DNA of 64,000 nt from Portulaca oleracea (taxonomy: Eukaryota; Streptophyta; Magnoliopsida; Caryophyllales; Portulacaceae): NCBI GenBank assembly GCA_029582165.1, contig CM055882.1:15385001-15449000 (forward strand). The letters are read 5' to 3'. Each line of letters begins with the position of its first letter. The stretch's first letter is position 1. The notes below the pieces were generated by a model. That model did not search any database. It was not told the origin of the DNA and saw nothing but the letters and a program-made list of their open reading frames with translations. The position numbers and the translations under genes are program-made. This document shows, one piece after another, positions 1 to 10,774 of the stretch.

Positions 1-884
1 TGATTCTTTTCACGTAGTTTGCTTACTGCACTGCACCTTGTTCATATTCTTATAGAATTTAAATGTTATCACAACCTGGAATTGATAGAGGCTTCTTTCC
101 CTTCATGATAAAAAATTTCATGTCAACTCAATGAATTTCAATTATGTGGAAATTGTTCTGAAGATTGTTGATAATTTCAGTGATGAGGACGGTGAAGTGA
201 GTAGCAGCAGGGGTAGTAACAGGGTGACAGTATCCTCATCGAGGCTGGCTGTCGTTGCTCCACCTGCGTTTGAATCCGGTCGTCATTCCAGTATCTTTCA
301 TGACCTCTCTCTTATTTCTCTCCTTTCATTCGCTCACTTTTGCTTGATCGTTTACTAGATGTTTGATTCACTTCTCTACTTGTGATAGGTCATATATGGT
401 CATTAGTGCCTTAGGGCTTGAATGGAAGAGGAAAACACGAGCGTAGTAAAAAATCTTCACAGAAACTCACAACAGCGCAAGGACAGAAGAACACCAAGGA
501 TCCTTTGCTGTTGTAGAATCTAACTCGTTAGATATTGTCATGATTTTCTTCTTAGATCGGATACTAGCCATGTTTGGTTGTCCTATTGGCTTATGAGCAA
601 TCCTTTAATTTAGGTTGGATGTAAAGTATTTGGAAACACAATTTTTGGAAAATTATGAGTTATTTTAGAGAAATTTACATTCTTTTATTTTTTAGATTTT
701 GTTTGACTTTGAATTTATATATACAGTATTAATTATTAGACAAATGTATAGTTATTAGTATTTTTGAAATTAAACAAAGGGCCTCTAGTAGCATTTAATT
801 AGGTCCATCCCAACAAATGTAGTAAATGTTACATTATCCAAGACTATGGTAATACTGTCTCTAACGACATTTCTTTATTTGTCA
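1..884 (+). other. Left flank with two possible short host exons
   Basis: No complete gene is visible. Two stretches look more coding-like than the rest. At 179-290 a segment follows a good acceptor (AATTTCAG) and ends before a GTATCT donor; it reads DEDGEVSSSRGSNR and onward through a serine-rich stretch. At 415-516 an open stretch follows CCTTAG and encodes 33 codons, basic and lysine-rich (GKHERSKKSSQKL), to a TAG stop. The two frames do not join cleanly across the proposed intron, so this may be the tail of a gene lying to the left, a pseudogene or chance. From 520 to 884 I see only AT-rich spacer. Confidence 0.2.
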
Positions 885-900
885 AGATAGGTTATTGCAA
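885..900. repeat. LINE target-site duplication, left copy
   Basis: AGATAGGTTATTGCAA occurs here and again at 8651-8666 directly after the LINE A-tail. The match is exact over 16 bases and diverges immediately afterwards, which fixes both LINE ends. Confidence 0.93.
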
Positions 901-1869
901 ATAACAAAAAAGAAGAACAAGTTGATCGGTTTTGAGGGATACCATTGAGAAAAAAAGAGAGAGAGGTTCTGACCTCTCTCTAAAATTTTAGCCACTTTCT
1001 AGAGTGAAAAAGGAACAAAAGCTCAAGTTCGTTCTCTGCTTCTTTAGTGTGTCTCGTAGTGTGGCTTTGTGGTTTTCGTATCTACATCTAATCCGGGTGG
1101 ATTGGAGTTAGTGTGAACTATATCAAAAGAGGAAGATGTTCTTTGCTCGAGGTTGAAGCTTGGAGGGTTGCTGTTCGGCTAGGTCCATAGTTGAAGGCGT
1201 TGTAAGTTCCGTCTGCAGGGAAGTAGTGATTGATAGTGTTGTTGGGTGGATGTCGTGTAGATAGTGATCTTCCGGCGGGTGGTTAGATTAGAATCCGGTG
1301 AAGGGAGGTTGCGCTTCGGAAGAGCATTATCTCCTCCGAAGGTTCTAGTATCTGGGCTTGGGTGGAGTTTTTGGGCTTGTTTAAAGGAAGGCTTGGCTCG
1401 TCTGGCATTGTTTGGGCTTCCTATACGGTAACTGCTCTTTTATTTTTCAAATTAAAAAGTCTAGGGGGAGCTGAGTAGTCGGTAGGTGGGAGTGAAAGGC
1501 GGTGGCTACGTGCAATTACTAAAGTAGTCTGCTAGTTGAAGATTGCAGTAGGCGTAAGGGGATTTTTTCTTCATTTTTCTGTAGCGGATGTGATAGTACG
1601 GAGTAAATACGAGTGGTTGGGGGAGTTATGGGGAACTCTTCAGGCTCGTTTAAGAAGGAAAGAAAGACTAACGTACCCTTGTATATTCCACCCTTTCGAA
1701 GGGGAGATAGACAGTTGTATCAAGGGTCTGCGATAAGGGATTTTTGCTACAAAAGGAAGAGAGGGAGGAAAGGCTGTGCTCAGCACAATTATTATCTCGA
1801 GGGAGTTGGAGAAAGTTAGGGTTTTCTTATCGTGGTTTTTCTAAGGGGAAATTTTCTCAAAGATCACAA

Positions 1870-4455
1870 ATGGAGGGAGATTTTCGAAGGCGAAATTCTG
1901 TGAGCTTTACTTCTAGGCTGTGAATGGGGTCGAGAGTCGATCTTAGTCCTCCACCTTTGGGGGTTGAGATCAGGCTTGACAACACCTTCATTAGGTTTGT
2001 CACAGATGGGAAGGATTGGGATGAGGGTGCGTTACAACGTTTAATTGATGCAAACTGGGTTCTAAGGAGTGCGGTAAGTGTGAAGAAGGTGGGTGATCGG
2101 AAGTTCTCCTTCTGGTTCATGCACCAGGAGGACTGCTTGGATATGCTAGCTTAGAGAACTGTGAATTTTGATGGGTCACTTATGGCTTTTCAAAAGATTA
2201 TTGCGGATATGAGACCGAGCGAGGTATCCTTTTGGTCGATATGTTTGTGGGTCCAGATTGAAGGACTCCCATTTAGACAGAAGTGGGCAAGCACTACGAT
2301 CAAGCTGGCTCGCACCTTTGGGGATGTGCTGGATGTGGATATTCAAGGAGTTGTTGACTTTACCCTACAAAATGTACTCATTTTGGTTCGAATGGAGCGG
2401 ACGAAGCCTCTGGTGCCTGGAGCTTATGCCCGTGATGATTATGGTAACGTTTTCTGGGTATATTTTCTCTATGAAAATGTTTTTATTTTTTGTAAGAAAT
2501 GCGGAAGAATAGGGCACCATGATTTTGAATGCGCATTACCGACGGTGGTGGCACGAGAAGAGGTTCGAAGCAGGATATTGGAAGCAGCAATACTGGGGCA
2601 TGCTATCATTCCAGGAGAAGGGTCGTCGTACTCTGGGAAGATTAGGGCTTTCTTGAAAGAGAGGCTATTTGACTACTCGTTTGAGGTTGGGCCTGCACCA
2701 ACACCCAGCGTCGTCGGAGCCGGAATTACATTATCCGGAGTTTCTTAAAGTAGAGGATTTTATGGGGAACTGATTGTGGCCGATTATTGATATATCAGAT
2801 GAAGATAGGCAAGAGTCAAGTCCAGGAAGTAGAGGGAGAGGTGGCCAGGGAGAGATTAGAGCTGATGAAGAAAGGGGGATAGGGCAGAGAGAAGTGGGTG
2901 AATCATCTAGGGGGCCGGAAGCAGCTAGGAGGGCCCAAAATGAAGGGGGTGATACGGATGTGTTGATGGATGTGGATGATGATCTTGACGAAGCAAGACA
3001 TGGAGGAGGGAACGATAATGTTGGGAGTGATGAGTCTGGTTTAGAACCTATGGAGGATGAAGAGGAAACTCATGAGACTGAGGAAGAGGGTACTGAGGAA
3101 GGGGGGGGGGAAGATGGGGACAATGAGGGAGAAGGTGGGTGGCAAGAGGATGAAAGTGGGGATTCTAGTGATGGAGGAGAGGATGGGGGGGGGGATGAAG
3201 ATGGGGCTGGAAGTGGGGTTGCTGGAGGAGGTGAGGGGGACAGTAGTTGCAGGGGGAATGATGAGAATAGGGGGGGGAGAGGAGGCCAGGTTGGAGGAGG
3301 AGATAATGGGGGTGAAGATAATCTCCCTGCTGCTGGGAGTCCAGGGGAGAGTACAAATCAAAGGGAAATCTTTCTGCATGAGTGCATGGGGAGTTCACAA
3401 GATACCATGCAATCACGTACTAATAGCACTCTTAGTTCCTTACTGGAGCAAAGTGGGGGCCCAATGGATTTTTCCCCACATGTGCTTCCCAGGGGGCCGT
3501 TTTCACCCACTGGACACTCTGAAGACCAAGGAAAAATTATTGGGGAAGCTATTCGACGTCTTAATTCAGTGGGGACTGATTCAGGTAACCCCTTGGGGGC
3601 AATTCTGTCATTTTGTTTGATAAATTGGATAGTAATTTTCCCCATTTTTTCTCTGCTGCTTTTCCACATGGGGATGGGTCTTTTTCAGTGGGGGATGTTG
3701 CAGGGACATCTAGGGTCGATTTGTCCTTGTTGGGGGGTGAAATGCCGAATCATTTATTGGGACATGTTTATGCGAACCCCCACCTGCCTTTGTATAGAAT
3801 GGGGGGGGGGGGAGAATCCTATATATTTGAAAGAGGGGAGTCCAGTACCCATCATCCTGAGTTCCAAGAAGGGGAAGTAGAGCCTTTCCCTGGGTTTTCC
3901 CAGAGCTTGTTTCAAGTTTCAGATTCTGAACCTGACGGGATTTATCGGGGTTAGTTTACACCAAACTGGTCTATTTCTGAGGATACTTTAAGTATGGGTG
4001 GGGGGAATTGGGAGAATTCGGTGGAGGCAAATTTCTCTTGGCCACCAACTGATTATAAGGCTGGCAGTCAGGATAAAAATGGTGGAATTGGTGTTGAGGA
4101 GACCTATGTGGGATTAAAGACAACTATCACTTTTGCCAGATCTATCTCATCGAAATCTAATTCTTTGGATTCCACTATGGGCATGGTGGAAGTTATTTCC
4201 AAAAAGCGTCAGCGAAGGACCCGGAGTGAAGATCTAGATGGAGAAGATCAAGGGGATGAAGTGTCTTTGACTTTTGCTGAGGAAATCAAATAGGCTCGGA
4301 TTAAGCGACAGAGAAGGGAACAAATGGTGACTATACTCCAACAAGAATTTGAAGCATTTCTGAAGGTTGAAGAAAAACAGAGGGGGAGTACGTGGTTTGA
4401 GTTTCTTGCTGATAGGGTGGCGGAGGCAGCCCAGGAAATGCCTCCTCTTTCGTGA
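1870..4455 (+). pseudogene. LINE ORF1, DUF4283 plus CCHC zinc knuckle, broken
   Basis: ORF1 of plant L1 elements makes a nucleic-acid-binding protein that packages the element RNA. The likely start is ATG 1870 (MEGDFRRRNSV), followed by an in-frame stop at 1921 and a second ATG at 1924. From 1924 the product matches the DUF4283 type (VEIRLDNTFIRFV, then WVQIEGLPFR), with one internal TAG at 2152. A zinc knuckle CKKCGRIGHHDFEC lies near 2490-2535. A frame change near 2750 leads into a long acidic, glycine-rich linker (2774-3600), and another near 3610 into the C-terminal part, which ends MPPLS at TGA 4453-4455. That stop overlaps the ORF2 ATG by one base. The family assignment is firm; the protein cannot be made intact. 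Confidence 0.85.
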
Positions 4456-7400
4456 TGATTGTTGCAGCTTGGAATTGCAGAGGTTTAGGGCAGGTAGTTA
4501 TCTCTGCAATTCCGTATGTCCGCTGGTTGTCTTTTTTTAATGAAGTTGGATGTTATTTGTCTTTTTGAGTCTAAGTTGTCTGTGGAGCAAGCTATTGTCT
4601 CGGTTAAGAAGATGGGATTTCCTTTTGTTGGCGGGGTTGATTCTGTAGGTAGGGCGGGTGGTATTATTTTGGGGTGGAAACAGGAACATGTAGTTTTTGT
4701 GGTACTTTGTATGTTGATATTGTAATATAGCGATCCAGTGGAATGAACCTTGCTTCATGGTATATTATCTTTGTTTATGGATGTCCTTACTATGGGGGAC
4801 AACAGGAAGTGTGGGAGAGGATGTTGAATGTAATTAACAATTTACAAGGACCATATATGTTAATTGGGGATTTCAATTAGGTGGAAGATAATTCTCAAAA
4901 AACAGGAGGGTCCTCTATTATAAGAGGAAATCAACAATTTTGGGAGTGGAAGTCTAGTTTGGAGCTTCATGATGTGCCTTTTAATGGGGCATCTTTCACT
5001 TGGACGAATAAGAGGCAAGGAGAGTGCAGTATCTAGGAACGTTTAGATAAGGCTTATGCTTCTGCTAGTTGGATGGAGGCTTTCCCTTATTCCTTTGCCC
5101 ATAATTTTCCCATTGTTTTCTCCGATCATTCCATGATTGCCTTACATATTAAGGCAGTGGAGAAGACAAAGAAGACTTCCTTTAGGCTGGATCCCTGGCT
5201 AACTGGGATGGATTGCTTTTTGGAAGGGCTGGAAGAGTTGCTGCAATCTGGTGTGGTCCAAGGCTCAGCTTCTTTCAAGTGTGTGCAATGGTTAAGGATG
5301 GTCCGACAGCTGGGAAGAAGGCTAATCCATGAGCTTAAAAATGAAAAACTCAAGCCAGCCTCGAAGCTATTCAGGAATTATAACGGTTGCAAGACTACCT
5401 TGCAAAGTTTGGTATGGAGCAGTCGGCTTTTGCTAAGGCATTACAAAAACAACAAGATGTTGAGTCTATGATCCAGGAGGTCCATGAGTTATGGGTTCAT
5501 AGAAGTAAAATTAAATGGGCTGGGCTTGGAGATCAGAACACGGCCTTTTTCTTTAGACACTATAAAATGAGGCAGGCTTATAATAGAATAAATTGCTTGA
5601 CCCTAAGAAATGGGCTAGTCTCCTTTAAAGAAGAGGATTTTGTGGAGGAGTTTTATGTGGAGTATTCTAGGCTTTTCAGGCCCGAGGTGACTATGTCGAC
5701 TATAAGGGCTAGGGTTTTGGCTCAAGTGGTAGGGAACATTCATAAGTCTTTATCTGAGGGGGAGAAAGAGTTCCTCCTACAACTCTTCACTAGAAGCGAT
5801 GTGGAGAGGGTCATTGCTCAGTTAAAGCGGGGGAAAAGCCCTGGTCCAGATGGTATTCCCCCAGAACTTTTCAAGAATTGTTGGAATATGATTGGAGACC
5901 ATGTTGTTGATACGGTTCTGGAGGCGGTGAATAAAGGAGTCTTCGTGGGGGAAATCAATAATACAAATATTTCCTGCTCAAGAAACAGTCTGAGGCTCAA
6001 TTAGTTAGTGAATTTCGGCCGATCAGCTTATGTAATGTAGTGTACCGGATAATTGCAAAGTCCGTGGTGAATCGGTTCATGGGGTCGCTAGTTTCTGAGT
6101 GCCAAGCTGCTTTTGTCCCAGGAAGGCTGAAAGAGGATAATATTCTTGTGGTGCATGAGATTCTTCGTTATCTAGCTAACAAAAGAACAGGTCGACAATT
6201 TGCAGCCTTGAAGGTTGATATGAGCAAGGCTTATGATATAATTCAATGGGACTTTTTGGAGGCGGTGCTAAAACGAATGGGTTTTCCGGACAAGTGGGTG
6301 TGCATCCTTATGAGATGTGTGTCTACTGTTAGGTACTCAATCTTAGTTAATGGAGTAAGTTCTAAGCAAATTATTTCAAAGGCGTGACTGCGTCAAGGTG
6401 ACCCTTTGTCCCCGTACCTGTTTCTATTGTGTATGGAGGCTTTATCGGCTGTCATTGACAATGAGGCTTCTGCGAGGCAAATTGTTGGAGTAAAGGTAGC
6501 TAGGACTGCTCCCCAAGTCAATCATCTTTTCTTCGCCGATGATGCCCTCTTCTTCACTGAATTGGAGGCTGGGTCTTGCTTGGCCCTGAAGGGAGCCATC
6601 GATAAGTATAGTATTGCTTCAGGCCAAGTGATTAATTTGCATAAATCATCTATGTGTTTTTCTAAAGGGTCTTCTCAAGATGACAAGGAGGGTATGAAGG
6701 TGGTGTTTGGGTATCCGGAAAGAGGCTTTTTCCATACATATTTGGGGGTTCCTACAAAGATTCCTCGTCGACGGGTTGATCATTTTGGTTTTGTGATTGA
6801 GGATGTCCGAAGAAGATTGGATTCTTGGAAATTCAAGATGCTGTCAATGGCAGGGAAATTAGTGTTGATCAATGTAGTTTTGGTGGCTCTCCATCAACAT
6901 ATCTTGAGTATTTATTTAGTGCCCAAGAGACTTGTAGATCAAATTAATTCCATCATTATACAGTTCATATGGGGGAAGATCGATGGTAATAGATCCATTC
7001 ATTGGAAGGACAAGAACACCGTGTTCGAGCCAAAAGGGGCAGGGGGTTTGGTTGTGATGAACGTTGGCTGCTACAACAAAGCTTTGTTGCAGAAGCAAGC
7101 GTGGAGGACATATACAAACCAAAATCTGTTGATTTTCAATATTTGGAAGGCAAGGTATGGTGTTTCTTCTCCTATTAAAGACAAAGAGGGTAGTAAGCCT
7201 AAAGCAAATAGCTCTATGTCTTGGAGGAGTATTGCTCAGGTGACTGAGGCTGTGAAAAGCAAACTTCGTTGGAGTGTGGGGAATGGTCAACACATTAGCG
7301 TGATGGATGGGAGTTGGGCTCCGGGGGGGGGGGGGTGTAATTTTGAGAGAGGGGATTGATGCTGAAAATCTTCGGGATATGACTGTTGCATCCCTTGGGA

Positions 7401-8570
7401 CTCTGGATAGAAGGGGTCAGAGAGACTGGAATTAGGAGATGTTGAGACAGTTCTTCTCTAGGGAAACGGTTGAAAGGGTCGTCGGGGTCTTCCCTCCTCA
7501 AGAGGGGACTGAGGACGTGCTGATGTGGCCAGGTACGAGAAACTCAATATATAAAGTGAAGGATGGCTAATACAATTTTCTTCTGCAGGATAATGGGTTA
7601 GAACATCCCATTGAGGAGGAGACAAGATTCTGGAGAATGATGTGGCAATGTGATATGCCTCCGAAGTTGAAAACCTTTGCTTGGCGTTGCGCGGTAAATG
7701 CACTTCCTACAGCGGAGAATAGATGGAAGAGGAAAATCAGTGAACAAAATGACTGTTGGTGTGGGCAAGAAATGGAAGACATGAGTCATCTGTTCAGATA
7801 TTGCACCATTGCTAAGCACCTATGGCGAGGATCAGGTTTGGGGATCTGCTCGGAGGTGAATAGTGGCATCGGATGGTGGGAATGGCTGAAGGGGTGGGTG
7901 AGGTATATATCCAAAAGGAAGGAGGACCAGAAAGCTGTGCTTGGGGACTTCTTTGGGGTCATGTGGGCAATTTGGAAGACTAGGAACAGCGTATGCATCG
8001 AGAAGGAGCAGGCTTCTGCTCGCTTGCTGGAGAACTTGCTGCGTAAGGGGGTCCAAGAGATTGGACAGTGGAGGAATAAAGGGTTTGAGCATAGGGTGAA
8101 GCATTCTTAGGATCCAACTCAGAGTATTGTTGAATATCGGTGGGGTAGTGAGGAGGTTTGTGAGGATTCTAGGGTTTTTCTAGTGGATGGTGCTAAAAAA
8201 AAAGAAGTCTGATTCTATGGCTTCAACTTGGGTCTTCATGGTTCGGGGGGCTTATCAAGGTCAAGGAGCAAGGGTTGGGGTTGGGGTCTCGGTGCTCTTT
8301 AGTGAGCTTCTGGCTATCCTTCTTGCTTTGTAGGAGGGGAAGAGACAAGGGTTAAGCAAGATTTTCATTTGGACGGATTCCACTCTTGCAGTGGAATTTT
8401 TTATTAACATTAACAAAGTTCCTGTTGAGTGCAGGACGTTAGCTTGGAGCTGCATCCTTGCAATCAAACATATGGGATCAGAAAGGATCTTGAAGGTTCC
8501 AAGGCAGCTGGTCCATCCAGCTCATCAGGTGGCCCAGCAGGCCATTCATAGTATTGGACGTGTAACCTAG
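4455..8570 (+). pseudogene. LINE ORF2: endonuclease, reverse transcriptase, zf-RVT, RNase H; broken
   Basis: ORF2 nicks the target and copies the RNA. The start is ATG 4455 (MIVAAWNCRGLGQ), the usual endonuclease opening. A frameshift follows, then LDVICLFESKLS (about 4545) and, near 4860, LIGDFN followed by an in-frame TAG. The endonuclease ends with NGASFTWTNKRQGE and FSDHSMIALHI (near 5130). The reverse transcriptase has RGKSPGPDGIPPELFK (about 5826), EFRPISLCNVVYRIIAKS (about 6010), the AALKVDMSKAYD block (about 6205), LRQGDPLSPYLF after a TGA at 6385, and the catalytic FFADDALFF (about 6530). A zinc-binding zf-RVT-like region follows (7637-7840, PPKLKTFAWR). RNase H is degenerate (SELLAILLAL, WTDSTLAVEFF, HPAHQVAQQA) and ends at TAG 8568. 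At least six stops or frame changes make this a pseudogene. Confidence 0.9.
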
Positions 8571-8668
8571 CTGTTAGCTGGTTTTCCTTTTCGTCTTTTT
8601 TGTTTGTTTGTGTGTTGTGTTTGTTCTTGGTCGTCTATTGGGAAAAAAAAAGATAGGTTATTGCAATA

Positions 8669-9204
8669 GGGAAATTGGATTCTAATAATCCCTACTTTTG
8701 TAAATTGGATGACAATAATCCCTAATTTTAATTTGTATTTTGGTGGTCCAAGAAAAAATAAAATTGTATTGTAGTGGGACAAAATCGAGAGTATACCCTA
8801 AATATCATTGATTTTGTGTTGTATTTGATTCAAAATGTTGTACAACACTTTACTATGATTTTTAATGAATTTACAGTATTTCTCCCAATTTTTTTCAATT
8901 TTTTTTCAATTTTTTATGAATTTTTCAATTTTACTCATTTTAAAAAATCATAATAAATGCTCGGAATCTCAAAAAAGTAATTTAAAAAATATTTTAGTAA
9001 CTACACTTCATTACCTATCTGGGGGTAGGAACCAAAAATACAAAAACAATATGGGGTAGGCATGAAAAAAATAAAAAGAATGTGGTGATGGATTTAGTAC
9101 CACTACAATACAATTTTTTTTTTGGACCACCAGAATATAAATTGAAAGTAGGGATTATTGCCATCCAATTTGCAAAAGTAGGGATTATTAGAATCCAATT
9201 TCCC
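8669..9204. mobile_element. MULE-like MITE 1 (536 bp)
   Basis: Non-coding element with inverted ends of about 105 bp (GGGAAATTGGATTCTAATAA at the left and its complement at the right). It is flanked by the exact 10-bp direct repeat TATTGCAATA (8659-8668 and 9205-9214). A 9-10 bp duplication and long inverted ends fit Mutator-like MITEs. The interior is AT-rich without coding capacity. Confidence 0.85.
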
Positions 9205-9214
9205 TATTGCAATA

Positions 9215-10399
9215 TTTATAAATGTCACTAAAGACAAAAATAAATGCCAACGTTGCGTTGTTTTATTGTAGTGGCCCATGAGATAGGTTAAAAGATTTTC
9301 GCTCGATCCTAAATCTTCTCTAATAACTCCATATAACTTTTCCACAAGTCAAATAAAAAACGTTATTATTGAAATATAATTCCATGTCAAATATTCTAAT
9401 GTCATCGTAAATTATCTCATTATCTTAAAGAATAATTCATCGACATAAATTTCATTCTTATTCAAACTGAAAAAAGGTGACAATGTAAAGAGAAGCCTCT
9501 ATATATATGTGGGTCAACATCATGGAGGAATCGATGCTAATGGGAGAGATAGAAGATGTGAAGCCAAGAGACCAAAAAGGGAAAGAATGTAATTTAGAAA
9601 GAAAGGAAACCCATGGAATAGGGTTGCTTAGTTAGTAATGTACAAATTCATATTCTGTCTCATTCTAGAATATTGTATTCCTCCTCTTTGAAGAACTTTT
9701 AGCAAGGGATACAAATAATGGAATTACGCTAGCTAAGAATAAAATGACTGGACCACAATTATGCATATCCGGTCCATGCGTCTACCAGAATATCTTACTA
9801 TGTACACTGTAGAAGATCGACATCGATCAAGGCTAAGTATCATGTTTAATTTATATTCGGATTAAAATGAATATTAATTAGTGGCGGATCCAAAAACTTT
9901 TCCTATATAATCCGGCTGACATTAAGAATAATTTCAATATTTTTTTTTTATGATTTAGAACTATTCTTAGTAGCTTTATTTTCATAGTAGAAGGTAGTCT
10001 TAGCATATTTTCTTCTCTGAAAAAATGATTTAGTGAGTAAATTTCATCTTATCATTCGTAATTATTCTTTGGTTAGGTTATTTTTAGGTTTGGATAAATA
10101 AATTAGGATAAGTTAGGATAAGTTGGGATAAGTTATGATAAGTTATGATGCTTCTTTGAGGAATTGTGTTTTTAGAGTGATTTTTTTTCTAGAAATTGTG
10201 TTAGGTTTGGATAAATTTGGATAAATCAACATAAATTAGGATAAGTTGGGAGAGTTATACCGAACCTAACCGAAGAACAAGACCTTAGTAGATTTACTTA
10301 CTATAAAATTCACAATCAAATCAACCTATTATTTACAAATTACATAGATAAGCCATGAGTTATTATATTTTTGTATCATATGTCCTATTAATATTGAGA
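9215..10399. other. AT-rich spacer
   Basis: No gene is recognised. At 10072-10270 a stretch bounded by inverted TTCTTTGGTTAGGTT-type ends holds four to five copies of GGATAAGTTA-like units (about 10108-10150). This may be a small MITE remnant, but no target duplication was seen. Confidence 0.5.
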
Positions 10400-10774
10400 G
10401 TGTGTTTGGTAGGGGAAAATATTTTTATGGAAAATGTTTTCCCAATTTTCTAGTGTTTGGTACAAAAAAAGTTTAGAAAATCATTTCCAAAGAAAATCAT
10501 TTTCCTCTAAAGGAAGGAAATTGACTTCCTTTGTTCAACCTAGCTAGAAAAATCTTTTTCCACCATTGATTGTTAGATCGATTTTTACTACAAACTCTAA
10601 CTGAAATTTGAAGCCAAAATTCAACATTAACAGTTTTGCTCGAAATTATTTAACACGGTAGAATTGATTAAAAAAACCTCAAATATAAATTTTTAGCTCA
10701 AAATATTTTTATTTGATAACATTTATCTCGATAAACACCAGATCAGAAGTTTTTGCCCTAAAACTAACTGAAAC

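Larger units (their letters stand above)
901..8650 (+). mobile_element. L1-type LINE, near full length, inactive
   Basis: This is a 7.75-kb non-LTR retrotransposon. In order it has an untranslated leader (901-1869, no ORF of note), ORF1, ORF2 with endonuclease, reverse transcriptase, zf-RVT-like and RNase H regions, and a short A-rich tail ending at 8650. It is flanked by an exact 16-bp direct repeat (885-900 and 8651-8666), as expected of target-primed reverse transcription. The 5' end appears complete because the leader, ORF1 start and duplication are all present. Stops and frameshifts in both ORFs make it non-autonomous. G homopolymers near 3103-3111, 3186-3193, 3800-3810 and 7322-7334 coincide with several frame changes, so some breaks could be sequencing errors. 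Confidence 0.93.

Noticed and set aside
2774..3880. Acidic, glycine-rich 368-codon ORF as an independent gene
   Set aside because: It is the linker region of LINE ORF1 read after a frame change; its C-terminal part runs into another frame of the same LINE.
9875..9920. GTGGCGGATCCAAAAAC resembling an hAT end
   Set aside because: No matching opposite end or 8-bp duplication was found nearby.
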